NCBI RefSeq assembly: GCF_044594925.1
Contig: NZ_CP138991.1
Span: 3,286,001-3,350,000, forward strand
Length of the DNA: 64,000 nt
From: Maribacter sp044594925
Lineage (GTDB): Bacteria > Bacteroidota > Bacteroidia > Flavobacteriales > Flavobacteriaceae
Direction: 5' to 3'
This document shows, in pieces, positions 33,854 to 42,289 of the stretch; within the stretch, counting starts at the first letter, position 1, and each line of letters begins with the position of its first letter. The notes under the pieces were generated by a model. The model did not search any database, was not told where the DNA came from, and worked only from the letters and a program-made list of their open reading frames with translations. The position numbers and the translations under genes were made by a program.

Positions 33854-35095
33854 TTATTTTTCCGATAGTTGACCAAAAATTTCATCTTGGTACTCGTCCA
33901 TTTTGCTTTTTCTCAAATTAGCCAGATATGCTTGGGTAGTGCCAATACGTTTATGTCCGAGCATTTGAGAGATGGCGGTTAATGGTATTCCCATATCATC
34001 CGCTCCTGACGCGAAGGTGTGACGAGCCGCATAGCTTGTCACTTTTTCTTCTATTCCCGCTTTTTTTGCTATTTTTTTGAGGTTTTTATTATAGCGTTCC
34101 CTTGCCCAAACTATTTTTTCATATTGCTTTATGGGGTTATCGTCTTTGACAATGTCCAATATGTAGTCCGATTTCTTTTTTCCTTCTGTGAAATAATCAA
34201 GAAGGGGTTTTAATTCGTCATGGATTTTGATATTGTAGGGTTCATCCGTTTTTTGTCTAGTGTATCGGATACGGCCGTCAATGATATTCGATAATTTCAA
34301 ATGTGCTAAATCAACAAAGGACATCCCATTGAGTAGAAAGCTCATCATAAAAATATTCCTGTCACGGAAAAGAGTGGTGTCTTCGTCCAGTTCCAATACC
34401 GCAATTTTACGAATAGCATCTATCGTCAATGCTCGTTTTTCGGGTTTGCCGCTTCGTATGACGTAGTCATTAAAAGCATATCCCTCTTTGTCGGCTATAC
34501 CAGCTTTGATAGCTTTGTTGTTAATGGATCGAATGGTGCGCATATAAGCACTTAGACCACCTAACTTGTTGCCCTTCGCCAAATGATATCTTTCAAAGCG
34601 ATTTAGAAAATCTAAATTCAACTCATCAAATGTAAAATCTTTGTCGTTTCTAAAATTCTTGATTACGTTCAAAGTAAATCGATATATTTTAGCATTCCCG
34701 ATGCGATTTGATTCAATAAAGCCTTTTATTAGTTGTTCCGTAAATTGATAAAAGGTCGTAGAGTTGTTTTTTTGAGTCAAATGATTACGGAGTTCCGAAA
34801 TACTCATGTATTTCAATTTTCCTTTGTCTTCCCACTTGGTCAATATGTCGACCATTTGGGCCATTTTTTTCTGAAGCAAATTATTAAGACGGGACGGCGA
34901 GTCCGTTCCTTTATAGGTAGTTTTTATTTTTTGCCTCTTTTGATCCCATTCAGAAATAGCCAATTGATGCCCTGTTGCAATGCTTGTAGTTTTTCGATTA
35001 TGGGTCAAACGAAAAATTAAAGGGAATTTTTTGGTATTTTTACGCCTAGTATCTAAAGAAAGTTTAATGTATGTGGGCATTTCCGTAGATTTCAT
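33854..35095 (-). CDS. int: Tyrosine integrase (Bacteroides type)
   Basis: 413 residues from the ATG at 35095. The N-terminal arm-binding strands (YIKLSLDTRRKNTKKFPLIF) are followed by a SAM-like core-binding domain (about 100-200) and the catalytic domain. Visible catalytic parts are a lysine strand (TRQKTDEPY), ARHTFASGADDMG near 357-369, LGHKRIGTTQAYL with the histidine, and the tyrosine near 388. The position of the first catalytic arginine reads NGMSFVDL, with no Arg, as known for IntDOT-like enzymes. It lies 125 bp from the right attachment core. The upstream open 38 codons overlap the arm repeats and are not used. Confidence 0.88.
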   Translation of the reverse strand: MKSTEMPTYIKLSLDTRRKNTKKFPLIFRLTHNRKTTSIATGHQLAISEWDQKRQKIKTTYKGTDSPSRLNNLLQKKMAQMVDILTKWEDKGKLKYMSISELRNHLTQKNNSTTFYQFTEQLIKGFIESNRIGNAKIYRFTLNVIKNFRNDKDFTFDELNLDFLNRFERYHLAKGNKLGGLSAYMRTIRSINNKAIKAGIADKEGYAFNDYVIRSGKPEKRALTIDAIRKIAVLELDEDTTLFRDRNIFMMSFLLNGMSFVDLAHLKLSNIIDGRIRYTRQKTDEPYNIKIHDELKPLLDYFTEGKKKSDYILDIVKDDNPIKQYEKIVWARERYNKNLKKIAKKAGIEEKVTSYAARHTFASGADDMGIPLTAISQMLGHKRIGTTQAYLANLRKSKMDEYQDEIFGQLSEK

Positions 35096-35114
35096 TTGCA
35101 CGCAGATTGCACGC
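35096..35114 (+). repeat. Candidate integrase arm-binding repeat, right copy
   Basis: Identical over 19 bp to 8319-8337, abutting the integrase start codon, so binding here could also repress the int promoter. A shorter TTTGCACGCA lies outside the element at 35312. Confidence 0.55.
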
Positions 35115-35220
35115 AGAAATTGTATTATTATGGTTTTAAATGTATTTAAATATACAAAAATATTCTTGAAAAGCCTATAAATAGGCCATATTAAACCATT
35201 TGAATACAAATGTTACCTTG

Positions 35221-35263
35221 CTGGCAGGCAAGAGGTCACCGGTTCGAATCCGGTATTCTCCAC
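35221..35263 (+). repeat. Right attachment core (attR): tRNA-Ala 3' fragment
   Basis: A 43-bp copy of the tRNA-Ala 3' half, from the anticodon loop to CCAC, with one mismatch. The 5' half of a tRNA is absent, so this is not a gene. A terminator-like hairpin (35277-35309) follows, as it does after the real tRNA. Confidence 0.88.
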
Positions 35264-35276
35264 TGATAATCATAGG

Positions 35277-35309
35277 GCTTCAAGAGTTTTTAACTTTTGA
35301 AGCTTTTTT
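35277..35309 (+). terminator. Terminator-like hairpin after attR
   Basis: GCTTCAA pairs with TTGAAGC and is followed by six T. It is a diverged relative of the tRNA-Ala terminator at 8283. The rest of 35310-35502 holds no gene that I can support. Confidence 0.55.
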
Positions 35310-35502
35310 CATTTGCACGCAAAACAGGTTTTTAATTAAGCTTATTATTATTTGATACCAATTAATTTATTTTAATACTTTTTTACGCTTTACAGCATGT
35401 TTTTTGAAAAAGTACCGTATTGAACAGGTGCTTTAATTTCAATATTAAATAGTTTAAAAGTAACATCTAATGTAAATGAATTAATACAAATGATTGATTC
35501 TA

Positions 35503-37542
35503 TTAGATAAGTCCCTTTTCCTCTAGAGAAGTTCTAAGCTTCGCCTGATTTTTCCAGAATCGGTCTTTTATTTTTTGAACGGTCGTCTTATATTCAGGAT
35601 GACTTTTCATGAATTTGATTAGCGGGTCTTTTTCCAAAAACAACAAAATCCAATATTGATAATTATCCTGCAATGCGAAAAGTTTGAGCTGCTCCATTCC
35701 CAGGTCCACTTTTCCCTCATAGCCATACTTTACGGCCATGCTTGCGCCCTTGTAAATGGATTTGTCACTTTCTAAATATTCACTATATCCTTCAAAAAAT
35801 TCGTTTGCTTCTTCCTTAAACCCCATCTTTTGATAGACCAATCCAATCTTTATATCCTCGTGGGGATAAATATTCCAATTGAACCTTTTTCTAGCTTCTA
35901 CGAATTTCTGATAATAGGTAAAAGCACCTTGATAGTCTTCCTCGATATAATATAGTTTCCCTATATCCTGTAAAATATCCAAGCGGGTGCTATCCTTTTC
36001 GAACTCTTTTTCTAAGGTTGTTTTGAGCCGTTCCAGATTTTCATCCACAGCATATTGAATGAACGCTTTTAAATGTGGGACATATAAGTTATTAGGGTCG
36101 TAATCCAGCGACTTGTTTACGTATTTCATGGCCTCTTCGGTGAAACCACTTTGGGCAAGGGCATTGCTTAAATCCAAATAGATGAAACTCTGGCCCAGTG
36201 AATCATTGGCTGCAACATCCAATTGTGCACCTTTTAGAGCATTTGTCAGGTACTTTTCGGTATTGGGTATGTAGGTAGAATACAATCTAGAAAGCAGTTG
36301 AACAACATCGGCCGAATTAGGATTGTATTCCAGTGCCTTTTCCAAATGAGGTAGAGCCAATCGATATTCTTCGGTATGCATATAATATAGTGCTTTGGAT
36401 ATAAGGCTGACATCATTCTTTGAATCATAGAGCAGTGCCTTGTCCGCATAATTGTTGATAAGGTCGGTATACCGTTTCTGTTTCTGGAAGATATCGAGAT
36501 AATAATAAGATTTGGCGAGATTGGCATAGGCGAGTGCGAATTGTTCATCCTGCTGTACGGCTTTTTCAAATAATGGAATGGCCTTTTCCAAGCCTTCATT
36601 TGTGCGAGAATAATTTAATGCTTGTAGATAGTAATCATAGGCCACCAGATTCTCGGTAGGCTTTTTTTCAATTTGCTCCAATTCGGCAGGTGTTACGACC
36701 GCCTCAATGGCATCGGCAATTTTCTTCGCCACATCGTTTTGCAAGGCAAAGACGTCTAATACTTCCTGATTGTACTGTTCTACCCAAATGGGTGTATCCG
36801 ATGAAGCTTCAATTAATTGAACGTTGAGCAATACCTGATCTCCGACACGTTGACCACTACCTTCTACCAAATAGTTGACATTTAGTTCTTCGGCTATCTC
36901 TGGGATACCCTTATCCGTTTTTCTGTACTTCTCTACCGAAGTTCTGCTAATTACCCGCAAGTCTTCTATTTTTTGCAGGTTGTTCAAAGCGGATTCCATT
37001 AACCCGTTCACAAAATAAAGATTAGTAGAATCGGCACTTTCATTTTTAAAGGGCAACACGGCGATGGATTTTTTAACTCCCAGCTTCTGTACAGCGTCAG
37101 TTTTATTGAAAATAAAATATGTAAAAATCAACAATACTATGGATGTGCCAGCGATAATAGGCCATCGGTATATCTTCAAATAGTTCGGCTTAATATTTTC
37201 GGTTTCTACTTCTACGGAACCTTTGCCAACCTCTCCTGGCGGATGTCCGTAATGTTCCCGAAAACATTTGATGAAGTATGAGATACTTCCAAACCCTACT
37301 TGATACGAAATTTCGGAAACCGTTGAAGAACCTTCCTTAAGGAGGGCCATTGCTTGTTTAAGACGGATTTGACGAATAAATTGGCTTGCCGAAAGCTGTG
37401 TCTGTTTCTTGATTTTCCGGAGCAGGTTGGACCGGCTCATGTGCATGGTATTAGCCAATTCGGACACCCCAAACTGTTCGTTAGCCAAATTCTCCAGAAT
37501 TATGGCTTCAACTTGTTCGATAAAGGTTAATCTGTTGGACAT
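35503..37542 (-). CDS. AraC-type regulator fused to a membrane segment and TPR domain
   Basis: 679 residues. An N-terminal AraC DNA-binding domain (about 1-108; MSRSNLLRKIKKQTQLSASQ and VGFGSISYFIKCFREHYGH) precedes one membrane helix (PIIAGTSIVLLIFTYFIF, about 130-148). Then comes a TolB/FlgO-like domain (KSIAVLPFKNES, VEGSGQRVGDQVLLNVQLIE; about 158-250) and at least six TPR units (about 285-620). This one-component membrane regulator could sense envelope signals through its C-terminal half. It is divergent from the outer-membrane/ankyrin genes that it may control. Confidence 0.8.
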   Translation of the reverse strand: MSNRLTFIEQVEAIILENLANEQFGVSELANTMHMSRSNLLRKIKKQTQLSASQFIRQIRLKQAMALLKEGSSTVSEISYQVGFGSISYFIKCFREHYGHPPGEVGKGSVEVETENIKPNYLKIYRWPIIAGTSIVLLIFTYFIFNKTDAVQKLGVKKSIAVLPFKNESADSTNLYFVNGLMESALNNLQKIEDLRVISRTSVEKYRKTDKGIPEIAEELNVNYLVEGSGQRVGDQVLLNVQLIEASSDTPIWVEQYNQEVLDVFALQNDVAKKIADAIEAVVTPAELEQIEKKPTENLVAYDYYLQALNYSRTNEGLEKAIPLFEKAVQQDEQFALAYANLAKSYYYLDIFQKQKRYTDLINNYADKALLYDSKNDVSLISKALYYMHTEEYRLALPHLEKALEYNPNSADVVQLLSRLYSTYIPNTEKYLTNALKGAQLDVAANDSLGQSFIYLDLSNALAQSGFTEEAMKYVNKSLDYDPNNLYVPHLKAFIQYAVDENLERLKTTLEKEFEKDSTRLDILQDIGKLYYIEEDYQGAFTYYQKFVEARKRFNWNIYPHEDIKIGLVYQKMGFKEEANEFFEGYSEYLESDKSIYKGASMAVKYGYEGKVDLGMEQLKLFALQDNYQYWILLFLEKDPLIKFMKSHPEYKTTVQKIKDRFWKNQAKLRTSLEEKGLI

Positions 37543-37785
37543 GCTATTTTCTACTGGCTCTAAGTTAGATAAATGTAAAGAAATAGCCGCTATGTCAACG
37601 GCTACATGTTTTGTGCAAAAGGTATCGTTTGCGTCATAATTTATATCCCTGCATCATAGTTTTTATACCATCCCGAAACTTTACATAGTCCGCTACATAG
37701 CTCATACGCAGTGCTTCAAGCTTTGCAGCACCTTTGTATCAACAAAAATCATAACAAAATAAATAGCAATCAAAAAATCACAGTC

Positions 37786-37899
37786 ATGAGAACAATCATC
37801 AATCACTCGCAAACGGAATCTAAAAGGTTCACTTGCCTTACCAACTTCAAGGACAACAAGAGAATCAGTTGGACAATACCAAAAGAATGCCATCAGTAA
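37786..37899 (+). CDS. Possible 37-aa peptide
   Basis: Within the 450-bp gap between the AraC-type gene and the next plus-strand gene, ATG at 37786 opens a short frame rich in polar residues (SQTESKRFTCLTNFKDNKR). No ribosome site or family supports it strongly. The rest of the gap shows only AT-rich promoter-like sequence. Confidence 0.25.
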   Translation: MRTIINHSQTESKRFTCLTNFKDNKRISWTIPKECHQ

Positions 37900-37996
37900 G
37901 AATCATACTTCATAGGATTAGAAAAAGGAATAGGTCCTTATAAAAGTATATGCTCTATTAAAACAAAAATTAGAACAATCAATTAAAAATTTAATT

Positions 37997-38040
37997 ATGA
38001 AATCAAAGATTCACGAATACCTATTAAAGTTAAATAATAA
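37997..38040 (+). repeat. Duplicated 44-bp 5' leader, copy 1
   Basis: Matches 38793-38836 with three differences. Both copies start ATGAAATCAAAGATTCACGA, and in both the next in-frame Met is residue 17 and starts a signal peptide. Confidence 0.7.
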
Positions 38041-38653
38041 AGACATGAGTAAAACAATCAAAAATCAAGTTAAGTTAAAAGTGGCGTGTGCTGCCTTTGC
38101 TTTAATATCTGCACTAGCATTTGCGCAAAACAATGCTAAGCCCCAAAATAGCTTTAGCCGAGACGGTTTTATGTTCGAATTTGGGCTAGGCGGCGGTATA
38201 ATCAGTATAGAAGATAGTGCTGGAAATCAAAGTTTTGATGATACCCAAGGCGGCGGCACTTTTCCTGAATTAAAGTTAGGCTATATGTTAAATAACCGCT
38301 TAGCCGTTACTGTTTCTGCACCTGGAATGATTTACACGCTTAATGATAACGACAGGCATTTTGGAGGCATTATACCTTCTGTTCAGTACTGGGTAAAAGA
38401 CCGATGGTGGATACATGGTGGTGCCGGTTTGGCCTTAGATGGCCCTGCGTTATATGATATTGAAGATAACGTAAATGACGATTGGAATACAGGGTTAGCA
38501 GCTATGGTAAGCACAGGTTATGAAGTGTACAGAAAAAACAAATTTGCCTTAAACATTCAATCTAAATTACTCCTGGGTGGTGTAAAGCTGAATAATAACA
38601 TTGACAGAGAGGTGGTGCAATTTAGTTTAGGAATTGGCTTTAGCTGGTTTTAA
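37997..38653 (+). CDS. Outer-membrane beta-barrel protein
   Basis: 218 residues. A signal peptide ends near ALISALAFAQ, then glycine- and aromatic-rich alternating strands follow (FMFEFGLGGGIIS, LKLGYMLNNRLAVTVSAPG, VVQFSLGIGFSWF), finishing on the C-terminal phenylalanine typical of barrels. The size fits an eight-stranded OmpW-like or OprF-N-like porin. The first 16 codons precede a second Met (residue 17) that looks like the true start of the signal peptide. Those codons are duplicated in front of the ankyrin gene downstream. Confidence 0.65.
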   Translation: MKSKIHEYLLKLNNKDMSKTIKNQVKLKVACAAFALISALAFAQNNAKPQNSFSRDGFMFEFGLGGGIISIEDSAGNQSFDDTQGGGTFPELKLGYMLNNRLAVTVSAPGMIYTLNDNDRHFGGIIPSVQYWVKDRWWIHGGAGLALDGPALYDIEDNVNDDWNTGLAAMVSTGYEVYRKNKFALNIQSKLLLGGVKLNNNIDREVVQFSLGIGFSWF

Positions 38654-38684
38654 TCATTGGCACCGCCAAAGGGTATAATACCCC

Positions 38685-38752
38685 AAGGCTTACCTCGAAA
38701 TTAAAAGTCCGTTTCCTACGAATGCATCGCGGGCTTGCCCCGAGGTAGTTTA
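38685..38752. repeat. REP-like palindromic element
   Basis: The flanks CTTACCTCG and CCGAGGTAG are inverted around a segment containing CGGGCTTGCCCCG. It lies in the gap between two plus-strand genes. This type of CG-rich dispersed palindrome occurs in many Flavobacteriia, but I see only one full copy in this window. Confidence 0.4.
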
Positions 38753-38792
38753 CTAAAGAAATAATAATAGTAATAATCAAAAAAATATAATC

Positions 38793-38836
38793 ATGAAATC
38801 AAAGATTCACGAGTGCCTATTAAAATTAAATAACAT
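38793..38836 (+). repeat. Duplicated 44-bp 5' leader, copy 2
   Basis: Second copy of the leader at 37997. The differences are two synonymous changes and one Tyr-to-Cys change if the leader is translated in frame. Confidence 0.7.
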
Positions 38837-39443
38837 AATCATGAATAAACCATTTAGAATTAACACATTAAGAACCTTGGGATATATGTCATTAGGCCTT
38901 CTTTTACTTACGACGGCATGTGGTCAAACAAGCAGTAAATCAAAAACCGAAGTAACCACCAGTACCGAAACCAAGTCGGTAATTGATGCGCCAGAAATGG
39001 ATATACAAGCAGCGATACTATCGGACAATCTTGAAGCCGTTAATCAGCATATTTCGGCAGGGACAGATTTGAACAAGAAAGACCCCATGACCGGGGCCAC
39101 GCCCCTAATCACAGCATCGAGCTTTGGTAAGCATAAAATTGCGCAAGCCCTTATCGATGCCGGTGCGGATTTAACGACTAAAAATAATGACGGGGCTACT
39201 GCTTTGCATACCGCCGCATTCTTTTGTAGGGTCGAAGTCGTACAGTCACTTATTGATGCCAAAGCCGATAAAACCGCTAAAAACAACTTTGGTATGACAC
39301 CAAGGGAAAGTGTTATGGGGCCATTTGCAGAAATAAAGCCCATTTATGAAATGCTTCAGCAACAATTGGGGCCGATAGGTTTACAAATTGACCTGGTAGA
39401 AATCGAGAAAACCCGTCCGATTATAGCTATGATGTTGCAGTAA
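38793..39443 (+). CDS. Ankyrin-repeat lipoprotein
   Basis: 216 residues. A lipoprotein signal (LGLLLLTTACGQ) starts from the internal Met 17. About three ankyrin repeats follow (roughly 85-185), with TPLITASSFGKHKIAQALIDAG and TALHTAAFFCRVEVV as clear units. It is probably anchored in the envelope and protein-binding. The duplicated leader links it to the barrel gene upstream; the acyltransferase gene follows 10 bp later, so these form an operon. Confidence 0.75.
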   Translation: MKSKIHECLLKLNNIIMNKPFRINTLRTLGYMSLGLLLLTTACGQTSSKSKTEVTTSTETKSVIDAPEMDIQAAILSDNLEAVNQHISAGTDLNKKDPMTGATPLITASSFGKHKIAQALIDAGADLTTKNNDGATALHTAAFFCRVEVVQSLIDAKADKTAKNNFGMTPRESVMGPFAEIKPIYEMLQQQLGPIGLQIDLVEIEKTRPIIAMMLQ

Positions 39444-39453
39444 TTAATTTAAA

Positions 39454-40575
39454 ATGGACAATACAATGACAACGGAAAGAAGATACGATATCGATTGGCT
39501 ACGAGTAATAGCTATAGCTCTTTTATTAATATATCATATTGCTATTATATTTCAACCTTGGGCCATGTTTATAGGCTTTATCAAGAGTGATGAATTCCTA
39601 GAAGGTTTATGGAAACCGATGACCATGCTCAATGTCTGGCGAATTCCGTTGTTGTTTTATGTCTCGGGTATGGGGCTTTACTTTGCCATGCGCAAACGAA
39701 ATTGGAGGCAATTGCTTTTGGAACGCACAAAGCGAATTCTCTTGCCTTTCCTCTTCGGTATTGTTGCAATCACAACCTTACACATGTTTATTTTTCAGCT
39801 ATACTATAATATGCCTTTAGGTTACTTTCCCCATCAAGGTCACTTATGGTTCTTGGGAAATATTTTCGTTTACGTGCTCTTACTTTTACCGTTTTTTTAT
39901 TATTTGAAAAAACATGAGAACGGAAGGTTTAAAAAAGGCTTGTCCGCATTTATGGGAAATCCTGTCGGGCCTTTGTTCATTTCCTTGTTTTTTGTAGTAG
40001 AAGCCGTAGTGGTAAAACCCCAACTGTTCGCCCTATATGCAGAGACTTGGCATGGCTTTTTTAATGGGCTTCTTGCCTTCTTATTTGGCTATCTTTTTGT
40101 GTATAGCGGCAAACATTTCTGGCAAACCGTTTTAAAATGGCGATGGTTATATCTTGGGTTCGCAGCTTTTTTATTCGGTGTCCGATATTTTATGTACGAT
40201 ACCGAAGCACCCGGTTACCTTACGGCTATCGAATCAAATTGCTGGATTTTTGGGGTTTTCGGCCTTGGTTATAAGTATTTGAACAGACCAAGTAAAACCC
40301 TTAATTATCTGAGCCAAGCGGCATATCCTGTCTATATAATCCACATGTTTGTATTGTACACAGGTGCACTATTCATATTGCCATTGGAAATTCCTATCTT
40401 ATTGAAGTTCATAGGTATTACAGCTTTTACAGGTATGGGTTGTTTTATCATTCATGAGTTTGTTCTTAGAAGGATTGGTTTTTTAAGGCCATTATTCGGA
40501 TTGAAATGGAATTCCAAAAAATCTGAAAAAGTAAAAACTTCGACTTCGAATCTGAATTGTGAATACAAGGAATAA
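39454..40575 (+). CDS. Membrane acyltransferase (acyltransferase-3 family)
   Basis: 373 residues, about ten hydrophobic helices. The N-terminal motif YDIDWLRVIAIALLLIYH carries the conserved Arg and His of OafA-like acyltransferases, and FYVSGMGLYFAMRKR and HLWFLGNIFVYVLL are also typical. These enzymes transfer acyl groups to sugars or lipids across the membrane. The acceptor is unknown. An alternative start is ATG 12 bp downstream. Confidence 0.82.
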   Translation: MDNTMTTERRYDIDWLRVIAIALLLIYHIAIIFQPWAMFIGFIKSDEFLEGLWKPMTMLNVWRIPLLFYVSGMGLYFAMRKRNWRQLLLERTKRILLPFLFGIVAITTLHMFIFQLYYNMPLGYFPHQGHLWFLGNIFVYVLLLLPFFYYLKKHENGRFKKGLSAFMGNPVGPLFISLFFVVEAVVVKPQLFALYAETWHGFFNGLLAFLFGYLFVYSGKHFWQTVLKWRWLYLGFAAFLFGVRYFMYDTEAPGYLTAIESNCWIFGVFGLGYKYLNRPSKTLNYLSQAAYPVYIIHMFVLYTGALFILPLEIPILLKFIGITAFTGMGCFIIHEFVLRRIGFLRPLFGLKWNSKKSEKVKTSTSNLNCEYKE

Positions 40576-40684
40576 AAATTCTTGGCTTTAGTTAAAACTT
40601 GAGTTAAAATTTATTAAAGAACGCACCGAACAAGCGGAAAAACGGCGTTAAAGAGAAGTAAATACATTTAAAATATAATTTAAC

Positions 40685-41278
40685 ATGAAAATTCAAATTG
40701 CAATATTTTGCTCAATAGTAATGCTTAGTGCTTGTAACACCTCTAAAAAATCTGGTATCACCCAACAACCAACTTTAACTGATTATCAAGTTGGCGAAAA
40801 ATGGGTATGGAAATATAAAGGTGTAACAACGGAAGGAGAAGTGCGCTCGGATGGAACAGATACTAGAGAAATAGTCAGTATTAATGGAGTTTTAGGCATG
40901 ACAATCGGAAAGGATACCATTCCAATTACTGACATTGTGAAGCCGGAGGAAAGAGAAACACCCAAGTATGACTGGCCTCTGGAAGTGGGTAAAAAGTGGA
41001 AATATGAAAACAATTGGACAAGTCAAGATGGAACAACGGGAAACCAAAGTCAAGATGCTGAGATATTAGCATACCAAGAAGAAACAGTAGAAGCTGGAAC
41101 ATTCATGGCTTACACCATTAAATACACCGGTAAAACGACAAATTCCAGAGGATATAGCGCAAATGAAGAAGAGGTTTGGTTGTATGCCCCTGCTGTAAAA
41201 AACTTCATAAAGCTCACTCAGAATCAAGGTGATTTTCTATACGTAGAGGAATTAATTGAATATTCAAAACCTAAGTAG
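40685..41278 (+). CDS. Hypothetical lipoprotein
   Basis: 197 residues. The lipobox is VMLSACNTS near residue 18. The rest is beta-rich with repeated W/Y-containing strands (GEKWVWKYKGVTTEGEV, VGKKWKYENNWTS, TFMAYTIKYTGK). I recognise no specific family, though the layout resembles periplasmic substrate-carrying lipoproteins. It follows the acyltransferase gene by 110 bp. Confidence 0.6.
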   Translation: MKIQIAIFCSIVMLSACNTSKKSGITQQPTLTDYQVGEKWVWKYKGVTTEGEVRSDGTDTREIVSINGVLGMTIGKDTIPITDIVKPEERETPKYDWPLEVGKKWKYENNWTSQDGTTGNQSQDAEILAYQEETVEAGTFMAYTIKYTGKTTNSRGYSANEEEVWLYAPAVKNFIKLTQNQGDFLYVEELIEYSKPK

Positions 41279-41328
41279 GTCTCTATAAAAAAAGTCAGCC
41301 TTAATTCGAGATATGAAAAACAATAAAT

Positions 41329-42249
41329 ATGAAAGCAGCAGTCTACAAAAAATATGGTCCGCCAAATGTCCTTGAAGTTACGGAATTGGAAAAACCGAAG
41401 CCGAGAGATAATGAGATGCTCGTAAAAATTCATGCGGCAACGGTCACGTCGGGCGATGTGCGGTTGCGGAGTTCAGATTTTCCGCCGTTGTTCTGGCTTC
41501 CGGCAAGGCTGCTATTTGGTCTGTTCAAACCAAAGAAGAAAATTTTAGGGCACGAGTTGGCTGGTGTCGTAGAAGCCATCGGAAAAAACGTCATAGAATT
41601 TAAGGTGGGAGACGCTGTCTTTGGCACTACCACTATGCTCCAAACCGGTTCTTATGCAGAATATATCTGCCTGCCGCAAAAATGGAAACATGGGGTTGTC
41701 GAAAAGAAACCGGAAAACTTGAGTTTTAGGGAAGCTGCCGCTTTACCTGTAGGAGCTATGACTGCCATGTTCCTTCTTGAAAAAGCAAATCTCAAAAATG
41801 GGCAAAAGGTGTTGATCTATGGAGCTTCCGGAAGTGTGGGCAGTTATGCGGTTCAACTTGCAAAGCTAAATGGGGCGACAGTCACGGGCGTTTGTAGTGG
41901 TTCTAATGTTGAGATGGTAAAATCATTGGGCGCTAAAAACGTAATAGATTATAAAGTTGAGGATTATTCACGGTGTGAAGAAAAATTCGACATAGTTTTT
42001 GATGCCGTGGGCAAGACCACCAAAACAAAGGCGAGAAAAGTCTTGAATGCCAAAGGAACTTTCGTTTCCGTAAAAATGTTGACAAAAGAGAAAAGTGAAC
42101 ATCTAGAACAGATAAAGGAACTTGCAGAAAAGGGAAATTTAAAACCATTTATTGACAGAACCTTTGCGCTAAATGACATTGTAAAGGCACATGAATATGT
42201 TGATTCAGGACGAAAAAAGGGAAACGTAGTCGTTGATATCATACAATAA
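41329..42249 (+). CDS. NAD(P)-dependent quinone oxidoreductase-type dehydrogenase (MDR)
   Basis: 306 residues. A GroES-like N-terminal domain (AAVYKKYGPPNVLEV, ILGHELAGVVEAIGKNVIEF) is followed by the Rossmann domain with YGASGSVGSYAVQLAK near residues 164-179 and IVFDAVGKTT. The structural zinc cysteines are absent, so it belongs to the zinc-free quinone-reductase branch. The substrate is unknown; NADPH use is likely. Confidence 0.85.
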   Translation: MKAAVYKKYGPPNVLEVTELEKPKPRDNEMLVKIHAATVTSGDVRLRSSDFPPLFWLPARLLFGLFKPKKKILGHELAGVVEAIGKNVIEFKVGDAVFGTTTMLQTGSYAEYICLPQKWKHGVVEKKPENLSFREAAALPVGAMTAMFLLEKANLKNGQKVLIYGASGSVGSYAVQLAKLNGATVTGVCSGSNVEMVKSLGAKNVIDYKVEDYSRCEEKFDIVFDAVGKTTKTKARKVLNAKGTFVSVKMLTKEKSEHLEQIKELAEKGNLKPFIDRTFALNDIVKAHEYVDSGRKKGNVVVDIIQ

Positions 42250-42289
42250 CAAGAATATTTCGTTCAATATTCGATTAATAAATAGCACC

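Noticed and set aside
34980..35209. Longer integrase beginning at 35209
   Set aside because: The extra N-terminal 38 codons cover the arm repeats and read as AT-rich non-coding sequence; the family starts near KSTEMPTYIKL.
35221..35263. A second tRNA-Ala gene
   Set aside because: Only the 3' half is present; the acceptor 5' strand and D arm are missing.
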